In this document: positions 52,701-64,000 of the stretch, in pieces
How the letters are laid out: every line of letters begins with the position of its first letter
Position numbering within the stretch: position 1 is the first letter of the stretch
DNA from: Parasponia andersonii
Taxonomy: Eukaryota > Streptophyta > Magnoliopsida > Rosales > Cannabaceae
Direction: 5' to 3'
Assembly (NCBI GenBank): GCA_002914805.1
Contig: JXTB01000301.1
Span: 62,001 to 126,000, forward strand
Length of the DNA stretch: 64,000 nt
Made by a program: the position numbers and the translations under genes
Notes under the pieces: model-generated
Told to the model about the DNA's origin: nothing
The model's database searches: none
The model's input: the letters and a program-made list of their open reading frames with translations, nothing else

Positions 52701-53522
52701 CTGATAACTATGTTATTCTTTATTCATTTTCAAAACATTTCGCATTACGGTTCTCTTTATTATAGATTAATAAATGTGCCCTACAAGTTTATATCCATGT
52801 AATAGTCTCGTTTTAATAGAGGAAAATAAATATAAGAACTAAGAACTGTTGAGATTTAAACACCTCATACAAGTATGTTATTCTCAGGCCAAGCTAGTTT
52901 CAAATGTCAAATCATATCTACTGAAGCGACTTTTCTTCCATGTCATTCCTTAGTTTGGACTGCTGTTTGTCTTTTCCAATGTGGTGTAGAGGAAACCTTG
53001 CTTGAAGCCTTAAATTCATATAAGAGCAGTTTTGCATGCAGTTAATATGACACGGCCTTTTTTTTTTTTTTTTTTTTAATAATTGAAAACCTGACACAAC
53101 CCTATCTCTGGATACCCGCAATGCAGTGAAAATAAATCATGCCTTGTTGATATAGTTCAGTCCGTTGTTCCTCCAAAATCTCTCATGGCACTAAAAGGTG
53201 CTGCATGTTATGAGTATCTTTCTTCATTGCGCTGCATTTCAAAATCGGAAGCTTCTCGTTTATCAGAAGACAATGTGAAACCAAGGAAACGCAGGTTAGT
53301 ACTTCTGATATTATACTTTTTTTTTTTTTTGGAATGAAGATTTCTTATGTCACAACCCTTTGCAATAGTTAATGTAGTTGCATGATAATAAAAACCAGGA
53401 GGCGCATTGATCGACACTACTTGAGTACTGGCACGCAGATGTTGTCTCCTGATGAAATATCATCGCTGGGTCAAATTAAGGCGTGTAGAGAGAATTCTTC
53501 TCAATGTGTGGATGCCGTTTAG
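43783..53522 (+). CDS. ELG1: ATAD5/ELG1-type alternative clamp loader subunit (AAA+ ATPase)
   Basis: Sixteen exons: 43783-44070, 44210-44323, 44683-44850, 44971-45252, 45411-45505, 45786-45870, 46004-46216, 47089-47148, 47510-47589, 48983-49305, 49403-49494, 49588-49717, 50922-52069, 52158-52465, 53127-53294 and 53399-53522. They total 3678 nt and encode 1225 aa. The family replaces RFC1 in an RFC-like complex that unloads PCNA from replicated DNA. Visible features are a low-complexity N terminus with a Ser/Lys repeat, LWTYSYQPKNAMEVCGN (332-348), Walker A GPIGSGKS (412-419, split by intron 7), Walker B LILFEDVD (533-540), sensor 1 ILTSDS and an arginine-containing AAA lid (QGDIRKTI). The large exon 13 (382 codons) is acidic and weakly conserved. 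All junctions are GT-AG. From memory the Arabidopsis relative is At1g77620. One N at 47179 lies in intron 8. Confidence 0.92.
47028..47055 (+). repeat. (TAG)n microsatellite
   Basis: About nine TAG units in intron 7 of ELG1, ending 33 bp before the splice acceptor at 47088. Confidence 0.85.
47179..47179. other. Single ambiguous base
   Basis: One N within intron 8 of ELG1. It does not affect the coding sequence. Confidence 1.
48260..48440 (+). repeat. Possible tRNA-derived SINE in ELG1 intron 9
   Basis: The segment contains AGTTCAATTCC, close to a tRNA B box (GGTTCGAATCC), at about 48320, preceded by an imperfect A-box-like stretch and followed by a GC-richer tail ending in an A-rich sequence. 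The composition contrasts with the surrounding intron. Ends and target duplication were not identified. Confidence 0.25.
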
Positions 53523-54434
53523 CTCTAGACAACTGCGGGAGAATTCAAAGTTGAGTTATGGAGACTGAAGTAGACAATGCCCTCTGATTCAATTTAAATG
53601 GATTCTTTACTAATTTAATGGTTCTGATTTGGTCCCTCTCAATGGGCAGCCAAAGTTGACTAACTATACGAAAATAAGAGTTCTCCTTATGTGATCACTG
53701 CAACCTATCAGGAAGTGGAGATATGATAAGTCATTTCCCCCATTGTACAGCACTTATAGTGAAAGCAATTCTGTGAACTAAATAGCAGTAGTAAATTGAT
53801 ATCTGATTTAAATAAAGATTAGTAGAAAATTTGTCGAAACCTGGTGTGAAAAAAATGTCAGAGTTTTTTCGCATTTTTGACTGGTGCTTGTAGACTTCAT
53901 ATTTTATAATGAGTGGTAGTATAGTACCTGTTTTTGTAGCAGAGGGGGGAAAAAAGCAGTCTGTAAACTTGGGCAAACTGAACTCGCCTGAGTCCTTAAT
54001 CTGAGTTGGCTGCTTGCAATGCCTTCCTTAGGGGTGAATTAAACTCCTTTCCTTTTAGAACCCAAGTGTTTTGGCAATTTTTTCTGAATTCATAATTTGC
54101 TTGACGTGGTTTTGTAGGTCTTACTTAATAAGAGGAATAGAATGTTTTCTAATATATATATATATTATATATATATATAGCAATAATAATAAGGGATAAC
54201 TGAACAAAAATTATTCTTTTGATCTGTGTAAAATTATATTTTTATAAATTTGTATATTTTATAGACAAATTGAGAGATTTGTAATAATTATTTTAAGTTA
54301 TTTTCAATAAATTGTGTATTAGTTAGTTTAAATAAGATATCTTTAATTCAGCATTTAGTGAGAAATTTGTGATTTATTTATGCGTAGTGGGTACAAATTT
54401 GTAAGAATTTGAATTTTTTTTTTGCAGATAACCC

Positions 54435-54464
<30 letters not shown>
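54435..54464. repeat. (TAA)n microsatellite
   Basis: About ten consecutive TAA units. Confidence 0.9.
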
Positions 54465-54467
<3 letters not shown>

Positions 54468-54590
54468 TTTGTCTATGCATATCCCGGGTCTCATTGCCGT
54501 GTCATTTTCTTTTTTCACTTTCGATAATTTTTTTGTTTTTATATTTCTTGCTTTAATGTACATAGTAACCAATTTAAGTATTGACATGTC

Positions 54591-54957
54591 ATTTGAGATG
54601 TGTTTTCTTTGAGGTTGTTTTATAAAAATGAGAAATAAACATTTCTAAAGTTTTATTAGGAAGGGGTTAATTTTACTATGACTCCTAAAATATGGTCATC
54701 GAACCACTTTGGTCATGAATTTTCTGGACTTCTCGTTACCATCGTCCGTTTGAGCATCATTTGAAAAATTCACATTTGAGATGTGTTTTCTTTGAGGTTG
54801 TTTTTATAAAAATGAGAAATAAACATTTCTAAAGTATTTTTAGGAAGGGGTTAATTTTACTATGACTCCTAAAATATGGTCATCGAACCACTTTGGCCAT
54901 GAATTTTCTGGACTTCTCGTTACCATCGTCCGTTTGAGCATTATTTGAAAAATTCAC
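54591..54957. repeat. 183-bp tandem duplication
   Basis: Two nearly identical copies (54591-54773 and 54774 to about 54957), both starting ATTTGAGATGTGTTTTCTTT and differing at only a few positions. No coding content. Confidence 0.9.
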
Positions 54958-57120
54958 ACTTACGGATTTGGTTGAGACTTGCTCTGATATCGTTTATTAG
55001 GACTTGCTCATACTGTAGATATTATCTACTTTGACTCTATTGCTTCAAGGTTTTTCAAACTAAGAACATCTTTTTTCGTAACTCTCAAATATTTCTCCTT
55101 CACATTGAATAAGGAATAGTACAATTACCACATTTGGGGACTGAAAATATTCGTTGACACCGTCTCTCGAAGTATTTTTTTTTTTTTGCAGGACAACTAA
55201 CTCTTTCAGTTCATATTTTTCGTTCCTTTTTGGATTTACCTTTGAATTTTTGAATCTTAAAAGCATTTATTTATCAGTGGTCTAATTCTGAGGGTAAATT
55301 CAAAAATTCAATTGAGAAATATATAAGGTATGGACCAGTGCGATTTCAACTTAATATAACTCTAAGGATGATATCATCCTTGCGAACCTTTATAAACAAG
55401 AATGGAGGCTTATTTATTTATTTATTTATTGTGGGAGCGTAAGTGTTAAGGCTAAGAAATTTATTTTTCCTTATAACTCTGTTTTTCCCTGATCTTTTTT
55501 ATTTTGATATATTTTTCTTTTTCTAAATGAGGTTAATTGAGTTTTTAAAATTAATTGAAGTCCAAAAACATATATAAAGTTCAGAAAAGGAATAATCTTA
55601 TTCCATTCTAACATAAAATAAGTGTAATTATATTCATAGTCAATCTGAAAAAGGGGTGATTGAAATTTTAATTATCAAGAGAGACGTATCTTGAATTCTA
55701 GAAATTTCAATGTAAAATTAAAAAAAATGAGAGGAAGCAAGTAGGGTATAATAGAAATTTTAATTATAAAGTGAGGAGCATTAACTTGATTTTTTAAAAT
55801 TTTATACATAAAAGCTAAAAATTAAAAAGCTGAAATGTGGCAACTTGCTCTATTTTTTATCCGTCCTTGCTTATAAGTAGCCCAAAAGTTAATTTTATAT
55901 ATATTTTTATAAATTTTCATAGGATATTATAATGAATCACCTACTAGCTTTTCTGAAAAAATCTTAATCCTGTTACTTACTTAACTTTGTTTTGGAAAAA
56001 AAAAAAAAGCAAGCTGTCAGTCAAGGACTCCAGATTGTAAGGCCCCTTACCCTCTAAAGTTTCTATAAAGAGACCTTACCCTATAAAGTGATCCCCTAGT
56101 GGCTATTGTGCCTAATCTGGTGGTTTACCCCAACTATATCGGGATGATTTAGTGTTACTTAACCATCACGACGATCCTAAATTGAATCCATGATTTTTCA
56201 CACGAGGGACAAGCTTAAATCCTTCTACGCTTATAGTGGTCATTGAAATTGAACTATGGGATTAACTAACATGCATAGGCGGAGGGCTCTCTCAAAATTT
56301 TAATATTTTAATTCTATATGTAAATTTTAAGAAAATTCAAAATATGGCCCACATAGAGAACTAAAATTTCAATTAATGCTCCCACTTGCCCCCTCTCAAC
56401 TTTTAAATTTTTAAACTTTACAGAGAAATATTTAGAAAGTTCAAGTTAAAGCCCCACTTAATAATTAAAATTTCAATTATACTCTTACAGAATACATAAA
56501 GGGTATAATTGATTCATATATTTTAACAACTCAATTGGTTCATATAGGAGGAAAGTATATGAAGACAAAAAATTATGAAAGAGTTTTAAAAGAAAATTGG
56601 TTAGTATGTATTAGGGGTGCATAAAATTGCAAAAATCAGACCCAACTCGATCTAAAATTTCCGATCCAAATAAGTGTACTAGAATTTTTGGATAAAATCG
56701 ACCCAACTGAAAGACTTTCAATTCGAATATGGGTATATATTTTGAGAAATTTAGTACTCGCAGTTGGTCCAAATTTGCCATTATTATTTAAAAAAAACCC
56801 TAAAATTAGTTCCTTGATAATTTATTTTTCTTTGCTTTTTTTTTTCTTTTATGTTTTAATATTTATGTGATTATATGCATTGTGTAAATAATTAATTATG
56901 CATAAAATAAAAAAATCAAAATTATTTTCATTTCTTTTTATATATTATATCTGAGGAGAAAAAAATTTAATCACACTCGATTCAACAGTTGTGTTGGGAC
57001 CACTAGGAGAAGATAGAGGACTTAGGTTGGTTCGGGATTGGAAACCATCAAAACTATTCCCTACCGCTTTTCTTTTTGAAAATTTAGGAACCAGATGAAT
57101 GCATAAAGTAACTAAAAGGA

Positions 57121-57240
57121 TATATATATATATATGGACACCAGTAGGTAATTTTTTTTTTATCTATGCATAAATATTAATTATATATATATATGGACAC
57201 CAGTAGGTAATTTTTTTTTTTATCTATGCATAAATATTAA
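57121..57240. repeat. About 60-bp tandem duplication
   Basis: Two copies, each a TATATA run followed by TGGACACCAGTAGGTAA, a T tract and TATCTATGCATAAATATTAA. The second starts near 57181. Almost identical, so recent. Confidence 0.9.
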
Positions 57241-58424
57241 TTTGACCAATAAAAATTTAGTATGTATATTTTTTTATTGTAAAAGTAAGAAAGATAAATA
57301 ACATTAATGATGCACGTCTTTTTATGCACTTTATTATATACATTGCATCACTATTAGCTAGCCGGTGATCTAACTGCTAAAAAAAAAATATCTACCCGTA
57401 CATAATGAAAAAAAATACCTATTAAATTGGCAACATATATATACATATAATATTAAAATAATAATAAAAGGGAGAGTCATGTTAATTTTTGAAAAAGTGG
57501 GGCCAAAATGGTAAATTAAACATTACCGGCCACACCAGACTATGTTAATTTGTCTTGTAATGGCGATTTGATCACGAGATACAAGGAAGGTGCCTTCTGA
57601 ATGCTAATTCGTCCGTATTCTCTTTCTCAGTCACTTTCTCTCTATAACTCAACTTACCAGAACTTGAAAATCAATGAAAGACTTCACAACTGTTTTTCAT
57701 TTTGGTCCTTCTTCGGTTGCTCAAGTTCCCATGAACAAATGGGTTTTGAAAGAAACTAAACAATAAATAAATATATAAAATAGCTTTTGAAAAAACCAAA
57801 ACCAAACGTTTGAATTTTGTTTAATTTCTCTAGGCAAACCTCTTTCTTTTTTTTTTTTTCATTCTGAAAAAATAAAAAGAAAAAAGAGTACTATTAATTT
57901 CTTTTTTCTGTTTCATCAATATCAATAAATGACAGTCCAAAATTATTACCCATATTTAAAGTTCTTGTCCCAGTATGGACACATATATTGTGGACTCTGG
58001 ACCACTTATCATATCGCTTCGGCGGGAAATAATGAAATATTATAACAAAAGGCCTATAAACTGAAATGGCAAAACATTTTTTCTTTTTTCCTTTCAAGAT
58101 TTGTGCGTATTAAATTAGAAACTTCTAGTTTAACGAAGACTACTATAAAAATCCTCTACCGTTCTTATTTTAGGATAAGCATATTGTAGATAAATCTAAT
58201 AATATGACTAAACTCGTAGAACCAATTCTTATATGGATAATATTCGAAGTTTCAATTTTTGTACTAAATTTTTAATATCAATACATGTGGTAGATGATTT
58301 ATTATCCTTTAATTAGTAATAATATTTAATCTATTTGTAGTAAGTATTAACATACTAATTAGATAATGACAAGTTATATATCACATGTATTAGTACAAAA
58401 TTTAAGATATATAATGTTATCCAT

Positions 58425-58430
<6 letters not shown>

Positions 58431-58460
<30 letters not shown>
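58431..58460. repeat. (TA)n microsatellite
   Basis: About fifteen AT dinucleotides without interruption. Confidence 0.9.
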
Positions 58461-58465
<5 letters not shown>

Positions 58466-60294
58466 CTTTCTATCAGACTTGATACAACGGTTTAACAAAA
58501 GAAAAAAATTTCTACCAATGCATTCGAAAAGTAAGTTGTTATACCAAAGATTGGTTCAACTAAAAGAACAATCAAAACAATTAAACGACACAGGTTTTTA
58601 TAATGACTCATCCTTTCGAATAAAAAGCCTACGTCCATTTTAGTTATTGGTACTGAAATATTTTCGAGTACGAAAAGTTGGATCTCCGAAGCCCTAAGTC
58701 TCGTATTTATAACTAAAAAAATATGGGATCTCTCATCATTAATTACAAATATTTGAATTCGAATCAATATACTTAGAATATCTCTTAAAAATACGAAATA
58801 TTCTGGATTTGTGTACTAAAATTACGGAATTAGATTGACAAAATCCTGATTTGAATGAAGAGATAATCTAGTGAGATAATCTTGGGATTGTGATCTACTC
58901 GAAGATGTTTTAAGGTCAAATCCTTATAGCTCGAGATTTCTGAATTATTAAAACTGATTGATTGATTGATTGACCTGTCTCCTCGAATATTTTGGTTTGA
59001 AGTTCGACCAAACAAAAAATCCATGTACAACATAATTCTACCATATAATTCTCTTTATTTCCTGAAATTTTAGATATATCATATTCAGTGATAGCACTAC
59101 ATATCTCATTTTTTGTACTAACACACATGACATGTAAGTTGTCACTATCTAATTGATGTGTTAATATTTACTACAAATAAAATAAACATTATCACCAATT
59201 GAGTGGTGACAAATCACATGTCACATGTATTGATATTAAAATCTTAGTACAAAAATATGTACCTCAAGCATTATCCATAATTTAATGCTTAAAATAACAT
59301 CTCAAATTATTTAGAACATAAATAATTCAAATTTCTCACCAAATATAACTTAAGCAAGAGGTTTAATAATAAAATTCATTAAATTAGAAATTAGCACATA
59401 ACAGAGTAGAAAATAATTTCAATGTCAACATATAAAATTGAGTAGAAACGCTATATAAATAATTATGCTAAAAAATTAAATTATTTAGTTTCTTTTTTTT
59501 TTTTCAAATTTCAACGCTTAATTTAAACTATGTTGGTGACTAATTTTTTAAATTAGTTTAAAAAGTATTCACGTTTTAAAAGTTAAAATTAAATGTATAT
59601 TCTTTTTAAAACTTTAATCGTGGAATATATTGTATTTTTATTTTTATTATTAGGTGAGTTGAACATTTAACTATAAATTTTTGGATTTGGTCATATACTA
59701 AACTTTGGAGAAAAAATAATCAAATAACTAGTTAGTCCAATATAAATTTTAAAAAATTCATGCCTAATTCAAGGAAGGTTTTGAATTCGAGTAATTCATG
59801 GTGAGTTGAGAGTTTTGGCTTCCGTTGGAAACCGGGTCTGTCTTAAGAGATCATGGGGTGGGGTGTTGATGAAAATTTGCCTCCACACGTAGAGGAAACC
59901 TTGGCACGGTTTGCTAATTTGTATTGATGTGCTTCTTAAAGAATTCCCACTGTAACATAAATCAAGGTTAAGTTTGATAAGAGTGAAAAAGGAAAGGAAA
60001 TAATGTGAGGTGAGAAAAGTAGAGAGAAAATGAAAAGATAAATTCTTTGGTACAAAAGAAAGGAGGAAGAAAAGGGGAGGGGGAAAAATAATAATAAGGG
60101 CACACAAAAACTTTCCTCCATATTAGAGAAAAAATGAGAGGGAATAAAAAAAAAATTAGCTAATGAAAGAAGTTTAATATACTAAACTATTTATGCTTAC
60201 CTATTTTAAAGGTAAAATAATCATTTTAAATAAATAGGTCTTTTTTTTTTTTTAACATAGCAAATGTTCTTATTGTGCGGTCTAAAAACTTATA

Positions 60295-60914
60295 TGTTGG
60301 TCAAGTTATCTAAGTGGATGTATCAAGTCGCATGAATAAGATTAAGTACGACCTCTACTGCATAAGTTAGTATGACCTCCTCTGAACAAGTTAAGTGCGA
60401 CCAAAATGAAAAAGAAACTAGAGTAAGTTTCGTCAAACGGGTAACCTACAAAAAAAGGGAAACAAAAGTTTCTCTTTAAAGATCGATCAGTCATCTCATT
60501 TAAGTTATTACCCAGTTATATTGTTACTCACATTGTATTTTCTGATTATACAGTTACCCATTCTTACAATTGGGAAACATTGAGCTATCCTCACCTATAT
60601 AAAGGGAGTTCAATACAGTTGTAAGGGATCTTTGATCTTTTAGATCTTTTGGGAACTTTTTAGACTCTTACTTCTTCTTTCTGAACAACACACTGTAATT
60701 TTGAGCTTTTGGAATTCCAGCTTTGAAACTTAACAAAACTCTTGTAATTCTCCAGAAAATAGTAAAAAACAGTGGACGTAGGCTCATCTTTTTTGGGGCT
60801 GAACCACTATAAAATTCTTGTCTCTTTATTTGCTTTGATTGATTAACCCTTTTCACACACAAGCCATATCTTGCAATTTTTTCAAATTTATTGTTGACAA
60901 AACCTCCGTCAACA
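60295..60914 (+). repeat. Probable 5' LTR of the Ty3/gypsy element
   Basis: A candidate LTR of about 620 bp that begins TGTTGG and ends GTCAACA, giving the usual TG...CA ends. It contains a good TATA box (CTATATAAAGG at 60595-60605), and a gag frame starts 63 bp after its end. The bases after the LTR, ATTAGTATTAGAAG, could be a decayed primer-binding site. No second LTR is in the window, so the call rests on position and end motifs. Confidence 0.55.
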
Positions 60915-60976
60915 ATTAGTATTAGAAGAAGGGCTATTCCAACAGAAAAAAATTGTCAATTCTGCTTCTTTCAACA

Positions 60977-62640
60977 ATGGTGAACACCAAAATTACTACC
61001 AGAAACATCGGAACCAGTCAAAATCATCCCCAAAGCACTACTGCTATGCAAGTAGATCCTGCTCAGGATCAACCTGCCGCGACCGTACCAGAAAATATTG
61101 TCCAAAGATAGGATCGCATGGAGGTGGCACTGGTGAACCTTCAGCAAATCACTAGTCAAATTAATGACTCTCTACAATGACTTGCTGAGGGATAGATGGT
61201 GACTCTGCTGCTGCACGAACGTCTCAGAGAACGTCCTGCTCAACAACTTGAGAGAGGAATTCAGATCCTAGAGACAGGGAACCGCGACCAACCTAAAACT
61301 TGGCAGGAGCGTCATGAAGATTGCATCTCCAAGGGAAAAGGTAAGGTCGCAGACTTGCCTCTGGAATCTGGTGCTGAAAGTTCGAGCACTGATTGTGATC
61401 ATGGACAACCTTCCTAGAGAGCGATCATCAATCGTGATTATCTAGACAACGAGCAAAAATGTCAATCGAAGAATGTCTTTAAAAGGATCAGTAGGGAATC
61501 TCGACAAAATCCTACAGACCTGAGATAATATTTGGATCAGCGACGTAATCAGGAGCGATCCACATCGCATCACAATGACCAAAGTCAATCTCGTCACACT
61601 ATTTTATTAGAATCCCTAAGGTCGCAGCAGACCCTACCTAACCAACCCGCCTTATATCGTGACAATGATCAGAGGCCACTCCTACCACTAGTAAGAGAGA
61701 ATGTTCTCCCTCTAAACGTCGATGTTCATAATCTGAGGATTGTATTACATACACTTGCTAGCTGGGATAATGAACTCGCTGATGGGTATCGTCAATCGCC
61801 ATTCAGCGAGGAGGTTCGAGCTGCCGCCTTACCTACTGGATTTAAACTTTCCACCATAAACACTTTTGATGGGAAAACTGATCCACAGGACCATATAGAT
61901 TACTTCAGCGACCTGATGGAACTTCATCGTGTTGGTAATCTCACACATTGTAGATGCTTTACTATAACTCTCACAAGAGCGGCGAAGAAGTGGTTCCGAG
62001 GACTCAAGTCTGGTTCAATCTCGTCCTAGAAACAGCTTCAGACTGCATTCTTGAGGCAATTCCAGGCCGCAAAGAATTTTACTGTTCCACTAGTAAGTCT
62101 GTCTGCTATTCGGCAAGACCCAGAAGAAACTCTACGATCTTACCTAAATCGTTTTACTTCAGAGTTGGCAAAGGTTAATAACCCACCTAAGGGAGGAGTT
62201 TTAACTCTAATGATGGCTAGGGTACGACTAGAAACTAAACTCTGGGAAGAGTTACTAGAGCGAGAATGCAGAACCCTTGAAGACTTCTATCGAAGAGTTG
62301 GTCGACATCTATGGGTGGAATTTTCACGCGAAAACCTTCATAAGACGACAAAGGGAGGAGGAAAGGATGTTGCTAAAGATGCGACCACAAACAACAACAA
62401 TAATGATAAGAAGTCGAACAAAAGGAGTAATGAACAATCGACTGAGAAGCAGCCCAAACAGAAAAAGCAGGAGATACCAAGAGCTCCCATGAGATTCAAT
62501 AATTATACTGAATTATACGCACCCATAGATCATATTTATGCGGTCACAAACTAACAAGAGCGGTATCGTCAATTGGAACTGATGAAAAGAGATAGAGCGA
62601 GGTGCGACCCCAACAAGTTTTGTCAGCATCACAATGACTT
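60977..62640 (+). pseudogene. Ty3/gypsy gag, with stops
   Basis: One reading frame runs from the ATG at 60977 to about 62640 with in-frame stops (including at about 61106, 61178, 61193, 61414, 61526 and 62027) and no frameshift up to that point. The Retrotrans_gag core is clear: TINTFDGKTDPQDHIDYFSD (about 61855-61914) and AAKKWFRGL. After it come a Lys-rich segment and a knuckle-like Cys/His region (RCDPNKFCQHHND). A one-base loss near 62641 then shifts the frame. This gag style belongs to the Tat/Ogre-like group of Ty3/gypsy, though I cannot assign the lineage firmly. Confidence 0.8.
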
Positions 62641-63423
62641 GGACATGATACTAATAACTACTTTGCCCTGAAAGATGAGATCAAAAGATTAATTAAAAAA
62701 GGACGACTGTGGCAGTACACTAAACAGAATAATGAAAGGCGAGAAGAAAACCGACAGCGAGCTTTAAAAATTCAGCGCTAGGTGCGAACTATTTTCAGAG
62801 GACCGCACGTTGGTGGAGATTCCAAGAGAGCGTAGGATAGGTATACACGAGAAGCTCGACAGTAGCTGTTGACCAACGTCATGCACCTTGAACAGCGACC
62901 ACGAAAGCTTCAACGAGTACCGGATATAGATATTACCTTCATAGAACAAGACGCGAGGGAGGTCCATTACCCATATAATGATGCGTTGGTCATAAAGATC
63001 AATTGTGGAAGCATGCAGTTATGGAGAGTATTGGTCGATAATGGAGAGTATTGGTCGATAATGGAAGTGTTGTTGACATCTTGTACTAAGACGCCTTTAA
63101 GAAGATGCGGTTGAATGAAAGCGACCTAAATCCCACCGTCACTCCACTCTACGGATTCACTGGTAACAGCATAATGCCTATGGGCATGATTGAGTTAATG
63201 GTCAACATTGGAACCTATCCTAGGGTTTCAACGGTAATGACCCAATTCTTGGTTGTAGATTGCCCTTCTGCATTCAATGCTGTACTGAGAAGACCGACAC
63301 TGAGGGAACTTCGAGCTATTACTTCAATCTACTATCTCGCTATGAAATTCCCGACCCAATACGGGGTAGGTGAAGTGCGAGGAAACCAATATGATGTGCG
63401 GACTTGTTATAACAACTCTTTAA
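62641..63423 (+). pseudogene. Ty3/gypsy protease region, broken
   Basis: After the gag frameshift, the region with DITFIEQDAR and RVLVDNG matches the aspartic protease start of these elements. A 20-bp tandem duplication (63023-63062) falls on the active-site region and shifts the frame. The frame from 63105 then has the conserved LYGFTGNSIMPMG, TQFLVVDCPSAFNAVL and MKFPTQYGVG segments. No reverse transcriptase follows. Confidence 0.8.
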
Positions 63424-64000
63424 AGCTTATTTTCGAATGTGAAAGAAAATATAATATTTATACTATTGATATTGAAAAATACTTTAGTCAAAATAAATAT
63501 TTTTCGGTTTTAAATGACGATTCTTGGCTTTGGCATAGAAGACTTGAACATGCTGCCATTGAATAGTATTTCTAAGCTTTTAAAGAAAAATTTTGTTAGT
63601 GATTTACCTAGTTTATTTTTTTAAAAAGACAAGGTTTATGATGCATGTCAATTTGGAAAACAAGTAAAAAATTCTTTTAAATCCAAAAATGTTGTCATTA
63701 CTTCTAGACCTTTGCAACTACTTCACATAGATTTATTTGGATAATCAAGAGAAGCTAGTCTTGGTAGAAAATATTATGCTTTTGTGATAGTAGATGATTT
63801 TTCAAGACTAACTAAGGTTCTATTCATCACTCATAAAAATGATATTTTAAACATATTTACTATTTTTTGTAAGAAAGTGTAAAATGAAAAAAGCTACACC
63901 ATTACATCTATTAGAAGTGATCATGGTAGCGAGTTTGAAAATGATGAAATGGAAGCATTTTGCTACAAAAAAGGTTTTGATCATAATAATTCCACTCCTA
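63424..64000 (+). mobile_element. Ty1/copia pre-integrase and integrase fragment
   Basis: From about 63424 the sequence becomes copia-like. A pre-integrase segment (NIYTIDIEKYF, then DDSWLWHRRLEHA) and downstream Cys-containing text (DACQFGKQ) lead to the integrase core with LLHIDLFG, FVIVDDFSRLT and IRSDHGSEFEND, running off the window. One-base insertions and stops (about 63550, 63619 and 63742) break it. Its 5' part is missing, so it is a truncated copia joined to the gypsy protease region. Confidence 0.8.

Larger units (their letters stand above)
53523..60294. other. Intergenic region right of ELG1
   Basis: The first few hundred bases are the ELG1 3' UTR. The rest is AT-rich with no supported gene. 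It contains a (TA)n run at about 54155-54178, a (TAA)n tract at 54435-54464, a 183-bp tandem duplication, a 60-bp tandem duplication, a (TA)n tract at 58431-58460, and a purine-rich stretch at 59970-60140 resembling one arm of the Tourist-like MITE. A repeat with AGGGGTGCATAAAATTG begins near 56613. Confidence 0.6.

Noticed and set aside
56030..56280. Less AT-rich block with tRNA-like words such as ATTGAATCC and ATTGAACTATG
   Set aside because: No consistent A and B box spacing and no cloverleaf could be drawn; probably an old repeat.
1..64000. CRISPR arrays, bacterial operons, phage or riboswitches
   Set aside because: Exon-intron genes and plant retroelements show nuclear plant DNA; the repeats seen are microsatellites or tandem duplications without spacer structure.

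Overview
This is a stretch of plant nuclear DNA, most likely from a eudicot. It is AT-rich, its genes are split by many short GT-AG introns, and it holds plant-type LTR retrotransposons, MITE-like repeats and long gene-poor stretches. Three runs of N (27869-27922, 38261-38296, 47179) mark it as draft assembly. I cannot fix the genus from sequence alone.

Layout. (1) 1-4002 has no recognisable gene. (2) 4003-15946, minus strand: a nine-exon gene for a DEK-C/CHZ-domain histone chaperone (490 aa). Its 8-kb seventh intron holds an intact-ended but decayed Ty1/copia element (6103-10842), inserted antisense to the gene with 224-bp LTRs and the target duplication CCATC. (3) 18823-24129, minus: the TFIIH core subunit TFB4/p34 in ten exons (291 aa). 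(4) 24130-31927: a gene desert with a decayed copia element on the minus strand, itself interrupted by a Tourist-like MITE, plus several short repeats. (5) 31928-34280, minus: deoxyhypusine synthase in six exons (361 aa), in which two introns start with GC instead of GT. (6) 36050-38252, minus: a LysM GPI-anchored receptor-like protein of the LYM1/LYM3 type in five exons (421 aa). (7) 38253-43782: intergenic, with a decayed LINE fragment. (8) 43783-53522, plus: an ATAD5/ELG1-type alternative clamp-loader subunit in sixteen exons (1225 aa). (9) 53523-60294: intergenic with local tandem duplications. (10) 60295-64000: a Ty3/gypsy LTR, gag and protease, joined in frame to part of a copia integrase region that runs off the window.

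The five cellular genes are independent housekeeping or signalling genes, not an operon or pathway. Chromatin and DNA maintenance recur: an H2A.Z-type histone chaperone, a transcription/repair TFIIH subunit, and a PCNA-unloading factor. E2F-like sites lie just upstream of the last two. Exon models were built by hand from splice signals and reading phase; in all five the summed coding length is a multiple of three and ends at a stop. I found no convincing new multi-gene system. The most interesting observations are the paired GC-AG introns in deoxyhypusine synthase, the duplicated 106-nt DEK-C exon, the nested and chimeric retroelements, and the E2F-like sites.
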